A DNA stretch of 46,454 nt, from contig CAIZRG010000040.1 of assembly GCA_903935335.1 (NCBI GenBank), positions 1-46,454 on the forward strand. Direction: 5' to 3'. The translations under genes and the position numbers were made by a program. Of this stretch, positions 26,671-35,266 are shown piece by piece. Source of the DNA: Oligoflexia bacterium. GTDB lineage: Bacteria > Bdellovibrionota > UBA1018. The notes below the pieces were generated by a model that searched no databases, had not been told where the DNA came from, and worked only from the letters and a program-made list of their open reading frames with translations. The first letter of the stretch is position 1; every line of letters begins with the position of its first letter.

Positions 26671-27741
26671 CTACAGTGTGCATCCAATTTCTATTGTCGT
26701 AGAAGGACATGAATAAGTACTCCAAACTCCTCTAATATATACTTGATAGTTACAGCTATCAGTTGATTTAGAAACATTACCCCAGCTATGACTACTCGTG
26801 GTGCAACAACTAGTATGTATACGTGCGTCACAGCACTTCTGAGGTTGTGTATTAGTCCAATTTTGATAAGGTGAAGTCCCAGCAGGACAAGAATAAGCAC
26901 CCACCCTACAGAACTGTACCCCATTGCTAGAATCAGTTACAGAAGCAGCCCCTATACTCGAACAATTCTTCGTGGGCGTGGGTGTTGGCGAGGGTGTAGG
27001 TGTTAATGCCGGGTTAAAAAGCTTATAGACTGCTCCACTGCACACCCAGACATCTCCAGCTGCTGACGATACAATCAATCCTTCGGGACTACAGCTTTGA
27101 CCCTGAGAAGCAGCTTGTATAGGCAATGTCAAGCCACAACGACCAGACAGATTCACTCCTCCTAGCTGAGTACAGACGTCATTAGGGTCAATTGTGGATA
27201 AACAGTTTTGAATAATGTTGGAAGAATCTACACCTACTATAAACTGGATTGTTGCGTCTAATTTCTGATTGACACTATTTGACAAACGCACAAAAGCAGA
27301 AATTTCCATACTTAAAAGATGTGAAGTTAAAGTGACAGGAACTGATCCAACCATAGCAGAACTATTACCAATGAACGCATCTGGAGTAACCCAATTTAAA
27401 GAATCAATAGTCATGTTCCCAAACTTTTTCCCAGGAAGAATTTGAAACCCACTCACCAAAATACCACCAAAAACTGCCTGAGGTAAGACACTAGGATTAT
27501 AATACTTTCCTTTAAATGTATTCGTACATACTGACTGGTTGTTCGTCATGCTGTATAAATTGTTCACTAAAGTTTGAAAAGAATTCTTAGCACTTTGCTG
27601 AAAGCTCTGCCTAGCCATTGAAACCGTCAAACTAGTGACGGCAATAGAAACAACACTCATCAAGCCCACTGAGATCATTAGCTCAACTAAAGTCAACCCT
27701 AATGTATTAAAATAAAAATATTTTTTTTTAATTTTATTCAT
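26671..27741 (-). CDS. Pilin-like protein, paralogue with Cys-rich C-terminus
   Basis: The prepilin N-terminus is NTLG-LTLVELMISVGLMSVVSI, with the processing Gly and Glu5 intact (Leu rather than Phe at +1). At 356 residues it has the same modules as the next gene: a pilin stem with IQNCLSTIDPNDVCTQLGG and NLSGRCGLTLPI, a short PTPSPTPTP linker, CSSIGAASVTDSSNG, then CPAGTSPYQNWT, PQKCCDARIHTSCC and a final IGCTL. The pair arose by tandem duplication, and their linkers have diverged in length. It is first in the minus-strand pair and lies 57 bp beyond the acyltransferase. Confidence 0.85.
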   Translation of the reverse strand: MNKIKKKYFYFNTLGLTLVELMISVGLMSVVSIAVTSLTVSMARQSFQQSAKNSFQTLVNNLYSMTNNQSVCTNTFKGKYYNPSVLPQAVFGGILVSGFQILPGKKFGNMTIDSLNWVTPDAFIGNSSAMVGSVPVTLTSHLLSMEISAFVRLSNSVNQKLDATIQFIVGVDSSNIIQNCLSTIDPNDVCTQLGGVNLSGRCGLTLPIQAASQGQSCSPEGLIVSSAAGDVWVCSGAVYKLFNPALTPTPSPTPTPTKNCSSIGAASVTDSSNGVQFCRVGAYSCPAGTSPYQNWTNTQPQKCCDARIHTSCCTTSSHSWGNVSKSTDSCNYQVYIRGVWSTYSCPSTTIEIGCTL

Positions 27742-27797
27742 TTATCGTCTTTATTTTTTAATTATATATTAAATTAATATTTTAATAAAATTTATGC

Positions 27798-28826
27798 TTA
27801 TTTTTTGTGAAAACGGTTTATAGCGCTTACTAAAAAAGGCTTTTCAATAAGAAAGTAAGAAATTAAAGAAATTCCTAATAAAATTAATAAATTCCAAGGC
27901 ATAGATCGAACCTGACCCCAGTTAGGTTCTTGAGTAACAAAAAAAAGTTGCTGCCAAAGGTAGCAAGAATAAGATAACTTTCCAAGACTCTGAAACAAAA
28001 CTAAATTAAAAAGTCTAGAAATCCCTTTTGACTGGTTTAAGATCAAAGACCCAACAACTCCTATGACTAAAAAAGTCTGAATAGTAAGATAACAAAACCT
28101 TAAATTTATGTTTAAATACCCAAACCAAGTCCAAAGCATCAACGAAAAAAGAAGACCAAAACCCCAAAGAGAAGATGGATTGCTTAGTTTTTTCTTAAAT
28201 TTTCTAAAAAATAAAGCAAGTAAGCATCCTGCTAAAAGAGAATCCATTCGAAAATCACTTCTAAAATAAAACTTCCCGCTTTCGTAAGGGTAAATTTGAA
28301 AATAAATCCCACACATTCTCCAAAAAATAATAGTTAGAAAAATCCCTAATGTCACCTTCATTAAGTTAAATTTATAAAACCAAGAAAAAACAAAAGGCCA
28401 TATTAAATAAAATTGCTCTTCCAAAGCTAATGACCAAAGATGAGCATCACTGATCCCACGTCCAAAAATATTTCTAAGAAACAACAAATGGATGATAACA
28501 TTATACCAAGCAACATCTGTTACTTTTCCAAAAAATACGAGAAAAGATAAAAAGATTAAAAAACAAAGAAGTGCTGGAAGAATTCTAAAAACTCTTCTTA
28601 AATAAAAAGCATAAAAATTAATTTTTCTGAACTGCTCATACTCTCGACACAAAAGCTCAGTAATGAGATACCCACTTAAAACAAAAAAAAAGAGAACTCC
28701 AACCCCTCCAAAATCATTTTGAATTTGAAATTCTGGATTAAACTGCAAGAAATGCCCTATTAAAACAAGGAAGATTGAAAATCCTCTGAGTCCATCTAAA
28801 ACCGCAATTCGTTGATGATGATTCAT
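27798..28826 (-). CDS. Membrane O-acyltransferase (acyltransferase-3 family)
   Basis: This is a 342-residue integral membrane protein of the OafA/YrhL family, which transfers acyl groups onto sugars of surface glycans. The signature is near the N-terminus (IAVLDGLRGFSIFLVLIGHF, keeping the R and H), followed by about ten spans and the internal LWSLALEEQFYLIWPF motif. It lacks a C-terminal SGNH domain. It is 20 bp after cysS on the same strand and visibly richer in A and T (many Lys, Ile and Phe codons) than the housekeeping genes, which could mean transfer or just local drift. No glycan-synthesis genes adjoin it, so the substrate is unknown. Confidence 0.9.
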   Translation of the reverse strand: MNHHQRIAVLDGLRGFSIFLVLIGHFLQFNPEFQIQNDFGGVGVLFFFVLSGYLITELLCREYEQFRKINFYAFYLRRVFRILPALLCFLIFLSFLVFFGKVTDVAWYNVIIHLLFLRNIFGRGISDAHLWSLALEEQFYLIWPFVFSWFYKFNLMKVTLGIFLTIIFWRMCGIYFQIYPYESGKFYFRSDFRMDSLLAGCLLALFFRKFKKKLSNPSSLWGFGLLFSLMLWTWFGYLNINLRFCYLTIQTFLVIGVVGSLILNQSKGISRLFNLVLFQSLGKLSYSCYLWQQLFFVTQEPNWGQVRSMPWNLLILLGISLISYFLIEKPFLVSAINRFHKK

Positions 28827-28846
28827 TTGTGTCTTTTGCTGTTTTT

Positions 28847-30394
28847 CTATTGATAGACCCAGGAGGTTCCCACAGGGCCATCCTGAATCAACACCCCTTT
28901 GCGCTCTAAATCTTTTCGAATAGCATCGGCAGCAGCATAATCCTTCAACTTTCGAGCAACTGCTCGAGCTTCAATAGCTGCCAAAATTTCCTCTTCAGTC
29001 AGCAGATTTTTAACTTCTGTCTCTGAAGTCTCCCCTCCTGATAAACTCACCTTCATTCGAGCTAGATCTTCAAGTGCGTGCTTGGCTTCAAGCCTACCCA
29101 CTCCCAGAATCCCACCTAGATCTTCCTCAATGACTCCAATCAGTTCTGAAGCCCCTAGGATTGCAGATGGAGTCGCCTGAGCTAAGGGCTCAGCTAAAGT
29201 CCGATTAAACTCTCGAATCAAAGTAAAAAGTTCCCCTAAGACTGCAGGTGTATTGAAGTCATTGGCAAAATGCTCATCCATGACAGACCTTGCCTTCTCA
29301 CAAGAAGCTGCAAACTCTCCCCAAATTCCCTCTGCTCTCAAATCCGATCGAGATTTTCCTAAAGAACAAAGCAAATCTTGAGCTCGTGCCTTGGCTTCAT
29401 AAATTCTTTGAAGATTGGAAACCGCCTGAGCAATTAAATCCGAACTAAAATTAATGATTGATCGATAATGAATAGAAAGAAGGAGATAACGAGCCACCTC
29501 CCCAGAAAAACGACTCAAAAAATCACGAGCTGTTAATCCATTCCCTAAACTTTTAGACATTTTTTTCTCAGAGAGTGTCAAAAAAGCATGATGCAACCAA
29601 ACTTTAACAAAAGGAGCTTTCCCTAAAGCCCCTTCGCTCTGAGCAATTTCGTTCTCATGATGGGGGAAAATCAAGTCTTCTCCTCCATGATGCACATCGA
29701 TACAATCCCCTAACCACTTCCTTGCCATCGCTGAACACTCAATATGCCAGCCGGGACGGCCAGGTCCCCAAGGACTTTCCCAGTAAGGCTCTTCTGGCTT
29801 TGCAGGCTTCCACAAAATGAAGTCTAAAGGATTTCTTTTCTTCGAATTCACTTCAACTCGAATTCCAGAAATTAAATCATCCAGCTTCTTATGAGATAAC
29901 TTTCCGTAAAGAGGGAACTGATCGATTGCATAAAGAACTTCCCCACCTTCAACAACATAGGCATTCCCACGATGAATCATCTGCTCAATCATTAAGATTA
30001 TTTCAGGAATATGTTCAGTGGCTTTCGTCTTATGAGTTGGCTCTAACATCCCTACCCAAGCATAGTCTTTTTCTACTTCTTGAGTATATTTTTTAGCAAT
30101 TTCTTCCGACTGAATGTTCTCATCCCTAGCACGCTGAATGATTTTATCATCAATATCCGTATAATTTCTGACATAGATGACTTCATATCCCACTCGCTGA
30201 AAATATCGGAAAAACATATCTGCAACCAAGCCGCCTCTTAGATTTCCAATATGGATCAAACCGTAAACCGTTGGCCCACAAGAATAAAAAGACAGCTTGC
30301 CTGGCTGCAAAGTCTCTAATAACTCTTTCTTCCCAGAAAGAGTGTTTGTAAGTCGAATCTGACGGATTGACTGAAAACTTCGAGCTGGATTCAT
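28847..30394 (-). CDS. cysS: Cysteinyl-tRNA synthetase
   Basis: CysS charges tRNA-Cys in the cytoplasm. I prefer the ATG at 30394 (about 515 residues; MNPARSFQSIRQIRL) because the longer frame from 30448 would run into carD. Motifs: FYSCGPTVYGLIHIGNLRGG carries the first zinc Cys and the HIGH variant; GWHIECSAMARKWLG and the HHGGEDLIFPHHENEIAQ block hold the other zinc ligands; and KKMSKSLGNGLTARDF carries KMSKS. The C-terminal DALR-type helices follow. It lies 16 bp after carD. Some length over the usual 460-480 residues is in the C-terminal part. Confidence 0.96.
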   Translation of the reverse strand: MNPARSFQSIRQIRLTNTLSGKKELLETLQPGKLSFYSCGPTVYGLIHIGNLRGGLVADMFFRYFQRVGYEVIYVRNYTDIDDKIIQRARDENIQSEEIAKKYTQEVEKDYAWVGMLEPTHKTKATEHIPEIILMIEQMIHRGNAYVVEGGEVLYAIDQFPLYGKLSHKKLDDLISGIRVEVNSKKRNPLDFILWKPAKPEEPYWESPWGPGRPGWHIECSAMARKWLGDCIDVHHGGEDLIFPHHENEIAQSEGALGKAPFVKVWLHHAFLTLSEKKMSKSLGNGLTARDFLSRFSGEVARYLLLSIHYRSIINFSSDLIAQAVSNLQRIYEAKARAQDLLCSLGKSRSDLRAEGIWGEFAASCEKARSVMDEHFANDFNTPAVLGELFTLIREFNRTLAEPLAQATPSAILGASELIGVIEEDLGGILGVGRLEAKHALEDLARMKVSLSGGETSETEVKNLLTEEEILAAIEARAVARKLKDYAAADAIRKDLERKGVLIQDGPVGTSWVYQ

Positions 30395-30410
30395 CGTTAG
30401 TAAAATAAAT

Positions 30411-30893
30411 TCAAGAAACGAAAATAGTCTGGATCTCTTGCTCAACAACCTCTTCCTTGGTTTTCTTGGCCAAAGAAATTTCCTTCACTAAAAGGTGCTT
30501 TGCTTGATCCAGCATCTTTCGCTCACCAAACGAGAGATCTTTGCTATGCCTCAATAAAAATAAATTACGAAGAACTTCAGCAATTTCAAAGATCGAACCT
30601 GTTTTAATCTTTTCCATATATTCTCGGTAGCGGCGATTCCAGGTGGTCTGATCAATTTTGACGTTCCTCTCCTTCAAAATATCGTAGACCATTTTGACGT
30701 CTTTATTAGAAATAATCTGACGAAGTCCTACCGAACCTACATTATCGGTTGGAACCATAATGGTCATTTGATTATCAACCACTTGAAGAACGTAAAACTT
30801 CTTCTTCTTACCACCTACATCCTTCTCTTCAATCCGCTTAATCACGGCTAGACCATGAGCAGGATAAACTGCACTATCACCGACTTTAAACAT
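30411..30893 (-). CDS. carD: CarD-family transcription regulator
   Basis: CarD proteins bind the RNA polymerase beta subunit and stabilise open complexes at promoters. The 160-residue protein is family length. The N-terminal Tudor-like RNA-polymerase interaction domain begins FKVGDSAVYPAHGLAVI and includes FYVLQVVDNQMTIMVP; the C-terminal helical part has WNRRYREYMEKIKTG and FLLRHSKDLSFGERKMLDQA, the conserved DNA-contact helices. GGAGG precedes the ATG by about nine bases, and the upstream leader holds an AAGCGCTT palindrome (30911-30918). It is divergent from the gsp operon across a 520-bp gap and precedes cysS. Confidence 0.95.
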   Translation of the reverse strand: MFKVGDSAVYPAHGLAVIKRIEEKDVGGKKKKFYVLQVVDNQMTIMVPTDNVGSVGLRQIISNKDVKMVYDILKERNVKIDQTTWNRRYREYMEKIKTGSIFEIAEVLRNLFLLRHSKDLSFGERKMLDQAKHLLVKEISLAKKTKEEVVEQEIQTIFVS

Positions 30894-31415
30894 GTTGTAT
30901 AACCTCCGAAAAGCGCTTCAACCCTAAAAGAGCAACTGAATAACTCATATCGATAACGAAATTAGTTGAGCCAGTCTTTTGAAGATGGCAAATTTTTGAC
31001 CAAGCTGACACTACCACGATATTTAATCCAAAGTCAATTTAAATAAATTTTCTCGATCCTTCCCTCCCTTTCCAAGGATATGGGTAAGCAAGGATCTCAG
31101 ATACAACATCCTTGCAAAGACATAAAGGTTCATCCTCACTTTGGGCCATTTTTTCTTGAGTCATAAACAACTTCCCTCCCTTTTCAGGCAAAACTTAAAG
31201 CAAAGACCTGTTTTTAATCTATGACATTTTGTCTGCACAAATGACCAAAGACTCAGGAATATGACAATTTGTCAAATGCACATTTTTATTTCTTTTTGTT
31301 TCAAAGAGAATTCACCCCCATCTCAAGCTTAGATAAATAACTCAAGCCACTGATAATCCGTTTGAAAACAGAATCTTCATACTTCCTTCAAAAAAAACAA
31401 TAGGAGGAGTCTAAT
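30894..31415. promoter_or_regulatory. Divergent carD/gspC intergenic region
   Basis: This 522-bp gap holds no convincing gene. Visible elements are a perfect 8-bp inverted repeat GCAAGGAT/ATCCTTGC (31088-31095 and 31108-31115), a repeated CTTCCCTCCCTTT motif (31060 and 31171 regions), two TGACA-centred palindromes (31222-31233 and 31262-31274), and AGGAGGAG (31402-31409) six bases before the gspC start. Promoters for both directions must lie here, but I could not place a confident -35/-10 pair. Confidence 0.6.
31222..31274. promoter_or_regulatory. Twin TGACAnTTTGTC palindromes
   Basis: TGACATTTTGTC (31222-31233, with GACA-TTT-TGTC symmetry) and TGACAATTTGTCA (31262-31274, TGACAA-T-TTGTCA perfect) lie about 40 bp centre to centre, close to four DNA turns. 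Each is followed within a few bases by a TGCACA-like stretch. They are 142-194 bp upstream of the gspC start, a suitable place for an activator or repressor of the secretion operon. Confidence 0.5.
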
Positions 31416-32519
31416 TTGGCCGATTTGGCACCACTTTTGCCTCTCCTAAACTCAAACATGACTGACTCCGAATCTCCATCCAATCTGCCTCCTTCCCAGG
31501 AGGCACCCAACTCGCCTGCCCCCTCTTCTTTCTTCAGCTCTCAAAGGCTTTGGCTTAAAAAGCTTTGGAATCCAAAAAATCTATACAAAAAACTCGAAAA
31601 GTTTGATCCGCAAGCTTTTTTATCATGGGCATCCACCACCGTTCAAAAACGAGGAATCGCCTTCTATGGAACCTTAGTCACAGTCGTAGCATCTACTTAT
31701 TTTGTCAGTGATCTAACGGCTCTGATCTTAGCCGAATCTATTCCAGACCCCCCCCCAAAAAAAACAACTCGAAACTTAAGCGGAGGCCTTCAAAACAAGG
31801 GGCTTTTGGACTATTCAACCGTTTTTTCAAGAAATCTTTTCAATAGCCAAGGCTTAATCCCTGGAGAAGATCAAGCTCCACGTGATTTAGGAGGAGCCCC
31901 CGTCAAAAGCACTCTGCCTTTATCGCTCATCGGAACTCTGATCATGACTAACGAAAGACGATCTATTGGAACGATTGAAGACAAATCCACTTCGTTGATC
32001 CACCCCGTACGAGTTGAAGATGAAATTCCAGGCAAAATTGTAGTCACTCAAATTGAGGTTAAAAAAGTTATTTTTATCAATAAATCCTCTGGGAAAAAAG
32101 AATTTATTGAGCTAGCTGGAGAGGCAGCCCCCCAAAATGTCAGACTGACTCCTGGAAAACCAGGTCCAACAGTAGGATCTTCCATTGAAAAGCTATCTGC
32201 CACACAATTTAACATCTCCCGATCAGAAGTGGATCGGGCCCTTGCTGATTTTAATAATATTCTCACTCAAGCAAGAGCTGTTCCTAACTTTGAAAATGGT
32301 ATGCCTTCTGGTTATAAGCTTTTTCAAATTGTACCAGGAAGCATTTACGATAAATTAGGTCTACAAAATGGAGATATTATTTCAGGACTGAATGGACAAC
32401 CCATTAATGATCCCGGAAAAGCATTTGAAATGCTTTCTGAATTAAAAACTGCAAATCATTTAGAACTTCAGGTTAAAAAAGATGGCAAACAATCAAACTA
32501 TACTTATGACATTCGCTAG
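31416..32519 (+). CDS. gspC: Type II secretion protein GspC
   Basis: GspC links the inner-membrane platform to the secretin. The 367-residue protein starts at TTG 31416, supported by AGGAGGAG six bases upstream. After a cytoplasmic, Pro/Ser-rich segment (about 75 residues) comes one span (FYGTLVTVVASTYFVS), the homology region with LPLSLIGTLIMTNERRSI, and a C-terminal PDZ domain at about residues 290-365 (FQIVPGSIYDKLGLQNGDII then LNGQPINDPGKA). A long N-terminus is common in deltaproteobacterial forms. It is first in the twelve-gene gsp run, 12 bp before gspD. Confidence 0.93.
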   Translation: MADLAPLLPLLNSNMTDSESPSNLPPSQEAPNSPAPSSFFSSQRLWLKKLWNPKNLYKKLEKFDPQAFLSWASTTVQKRGIAFYGTLVTVVASTYFVSDLTALILAESIPDPPPKKTTRNLSGGLQNKGLLDYSTVFSRNLFNSQGLIPGEDQAPRDLGGAPVKSTLPLSLIGTLIMTNERRSIGTIEDKSTSLIHPVRVEDEIPGKIVVTQIEVKKVIFINKSSGKKEFIELAGEAAPQNVRLTPGKPGPTVGSSIEKLSATQFNISRSEVDRALADFNNILTQARAVPNFENGMPSGYKLFQIVPGSIYDKLGLQNGDIISGLNGQPINDPGKAFEMLSELKTANHLELQVKKDGKQSNYTYDIR

Positions 32520-32531
32520 TGGGAGCTCCCA

Positions 32532-35264
32532 ATGAACTCAAATCCAAATCCGTTACCTAATCCTTCAGATTCTTTCGATTCTCAGGATTTCAAAGAGTCT
32601 CTTTGGATTGAAATTCCTACCCATTTTGCTTACTGGATCGGCATCTTTGGGCTTATTCTCTTAATTTCTAAAGGTGGATGGGCAGAGACTCCTAATCCAG
32701 TCAAAGAAGGACGCCCCCAAGAAGCTAAGACCTTGAACCCCTTTTCCAACACTCCTGCCAATGACAGCCGAACTCGAGCAGGCTTTGGGAAAGGAAGTTT
32801 CTTCGGAGACGATGAGGATGATGAGGATGATGATTTTGATCTCAATGAAATGCCTCACCGTAGAAAAAATGGAGCTTCTTCTTTTTCATCTGCGGCTGCA
32901 TCTACTCCTTCACCTGCTTCAACCCGTTCTTATTCAGCTGGAGGAACAAGCTCCAATAATGGCCCTGATCCGGTCTTTACGGATCAAGGAATTTCTGTTG
33001 GAGGAAACAACGCCAATGGAGTGATTTCAAAAAATAATGTCCCCTTCGTCAAAATTGATGATGAAACAGCTGAAGGCAGTCAGGACATCATTACAGACTT
33101 CAACTTTCCTGACGCTGACATCATGGATATTGCTAAAACACTGGGCAAGCTGACTGGGAAAAATTTCATCCTGGATAAAGATGTCAAAGGGAGAATTACA
33201 ATCATTTCTAATTCTCCTATCACCGTGGGTGAAGCATGGAAAGTCTTTCTCACTGCGTTAGACATTAATGGTTTTGCTCTCATTCCATCTGGAAAATACC
33301 TTCGTATTGCTAGGCAACGCGATGCTCGCGACAAGCAGCTTAAAACCTATACAGGGGAGTTTTCACCCGACACGGATGCTCTCATTACTCGGGTATTTCC
33401 TCTGAAATACATTAGTGCTGAAGAGGTTGCCCGAACTTTTCGTAGCTTCATGCCCGCTAACGCAAGAATTATGCCCTATGAGCAAACTAATACTGTCATT
33501 GTCACAGATACGGGTTCTAATATTTCTAAGCTCTCTAAAATGCTCGATATCTTAGACATTGAAGGCTATGACGCTGGAATTGAAGTCGTCCCAGTAAAAT
33601 ATGCCTCGGCTGCTGAACTTTCAAAATTAATTGATGCTCTCATTCCGGGAACAGGCTCTCCAGGCGCCAGTGCAGGAGGTACTCCAGGAGTCCCACGCTT
33701 TGGGGGAGGTGGCGGAAGATTTAATGCTCGAAGGACTAAAGAAGGTGGAATCATCAATACCATCATTGCGGACGAAAGAACCAATACCCTCATTGTCCAT
33801 GCCAACACGAGGGGAGGAGATCAAGTCCGTGAACTCGTTGCTAAACTTGACCAAAGACTTCCTCAATCCACAGGTGGAGGCAAAGTTCATGTTGTTTACC
33901 TTCAATTTGCAGATGCCGAGCAAATTTCTAACACCTTAAACAATTTTTCTTCTCAAACCGGAAGACCTTCTTCCCCACCTCCAGGAGGACCTGGAGGTGG
34001 AACTGGCGTCAATCCGATTGCAGCTAACTTATTTGAAGGATCGATTAAGATTTCTCCTGATAAAGCCACGAATGCGCTTGTTATCACAGCATCTCCTTCA
34101 GATTTTGTCACCGTCCAAAGAGTCATTAATCGATTAGATATTCCACGTGAGCAAGTTTATGTCGAAGTCGTCATTCTTGAGGTCCAGCTGGGACGTGATT
34201 TCACATTTTCTTCCAATATCGCCAGTGCTCCTTCATTATTAGGATCAGTCACAAATCCCGGTGATCTAGCCACTATGTTTAATCCTGCAACTGCCTTTTC
34301 TAATAAAGGCGGCTTGATCGGTTATGCTCTAGGAAATCCCTATAACTTCAATGTAGGAGGCCAAAACATCACTGTCTCCAGTGTACAAGGACTCATCAAG
34401 GCCATCCAAACCAATAACGTAGGCAATATTTTAGCCACTCCTCAAGTCATTGCTCTGGATAATTCAGAAGCTAATTTTGAATCTGCTGAAAAAATCCCTT
34501 ACCCCGTCTCTAATGCAGTTCAAGGAGCGGGTGTCACTAATTCAATCCAAAAAGAATCTGTAGCTCTTTCAATTAAGATCAAGCCACAGATCAATAAAAT
34601 TACAAACTTTGTAAAACTTGAAGTCACTGCAAAAATGGGTTCCCTTCAAACAGTAGGAGTGCCTAAAGCCTTACAAGATACAGCTTTTGCAACTTTAGAT
34701 CGAACCACTCAAACCACAGTCGTTATTGGAGATTCAGACACGATCGTCCTGGGAGGACTGATCCGAGATAAAACCGAAGAGGTCGTCAATAAAATCCCAC
34801 TCCTAGGAGACATCCCTCTTCTAGGCTGGCTTTTCAAAAGTAAAACAACCTCCACTTCCAAGAACAATCTCTTGATCTTTATGACCCCTCACATCATCCG
34901 CCAGTATGAGAAGGTTCGAGGGATTTTGGACCGTAAACTGAAAGAACGAGATGAATTCATTGAATCCAATGCAGGCGGTGAAGACCCTCTCAGAAAGCAA
35001 AGAGATGCAATCATCCGATCCTTACCTGACATTCATCAGCTCAATGAAGCCCGACCTGCTACAACCATCACAATCGATGAGGAAACAACTCAAACAAAAG
35101 ATTCACCGGCACCGGCTGTACAACCTAGCCCTAGTGCACAACCTAGCCCTGTTTATTCTGCACCACCGACTGCAACACCGGCTTCACCACCTGCTGAATC
35201 GGCTATTACAGCTCCCCTCACGGAACCTAGCCCTGAAGCACAGAGCAAGAAGGGGGGAACCTAA
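32532..35264 (+). CDS. gspD: Type II secretion secretin GspD
   Basis: GspD forms the outer-membrane channel. The 910-residue protein has an unusual N-terminus: about 35 hydrophilic residues before a hydrophobic signal (YWIGIFGLILLISKGGWA), with no alternative start visible in the frame. An acidic run GDDEDDEDDDFD and a Ser/Ala-rich linker follow. N0 starts at TDFNFPDADIMDIAKTLG, followed by N1-N3 repeats with a Gly-rich insert (FGGGGGRF), and the secretin core near residue 560 onward (NILATPQVIALDNSEANF, then VIGDSDTIVLGGLIRDK and NLLIFMTPHIIR). A Pro/Ser/Gln-rich tail (QPSPSAQPSP) follows. Typical secretins are 650-750 residues, so the extra length is linkers and tail. No pilotin gene is nearby. 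Confidence 0.96.
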   Translation: MNSNPNPLPNPSDSFDSQDFKESLWIEIPTHFAYWIGIFGLILLISKGGWAETPNPVKEGRPQEAKTLNPFSNTPANDSRTRAGFGKGSFFGDDEDDEDDDFDLNEMPHRRKNGASSFSSAAASTPSPASTRSYSAGGTSSNNGPDPVFTDQGISVGGNNANGVISKNNVPFVKIDDETAEGSQDIITDFNFPDADIMDIAKTLGKLTGKNFILDKDVKGRITIISNSPITVGEAWKVFLTALDINGFALIPSGKYLRIARQRDARDKQLKTYTGEFSPDTDALITRVFPLKYISAEEVARTFRSFMPANARIMPYEQTNTVIVTDTGSNISKLSKMLDILDIEGYDAGIEVVPVKYASAAELSKLIDALIPGTGSPGASAGGTPGVPRFGGGGGRFNARRTKEGGIINTIIADERTNTLIVHANTRGGDQVRELVAKLDQRLPQSTGGGKVHVVYLQFADAEQISNTLNNFSSQTGRPSSPPPGGPGGGTGVNPIAANLFEGSIKISPDKATNALVITASPSDFVTVQRVINRLDIPREQVYVEVVILEVQLGRDFTFSSNIASAPSLLGSVTNPGDLATMFNPATAFSNKGGLIGYALGNPYNFNVGGQNITVSSVQGLIKAIQTNNVGNILATPQVIALDNSEANFESAEKIPYPVSNAVQGAGVTNSIQKESVALSIKIKPQINKITNFVKLEVTAKMGSLQTVGVPKALQDTAFATLDRTTQTTVVIGDSDTIVLGGLIRDKTEEVVNKIPLLGDIPLLGWLFKSKTTSTSKNNLLIFMTPHIIRQYEKVRGILDRKLKERDEFIESNAGGEDPLRKQRDAIIRSLPDIHQLNEARPATTITIDEETTQTKDSPAPAVQPSPSAQPSPVYSAPPTATPASPPAESAITAPLTEPSPEAQSKKGGT

Positions 35265-35266
35265 AG

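Noticed and set aside
31088..31115. Transcription terminator
   Set aside because: Neighbouring genes diverge and no T-run follows the stem.
32761..33024. Overlapping frame with Met/Ile and Leu/His runs inside gspD
   Set aside because: It is the shifted reading of the GAT/GAG and Ser/Pro linker repeats; gspD explains the DNA fully.
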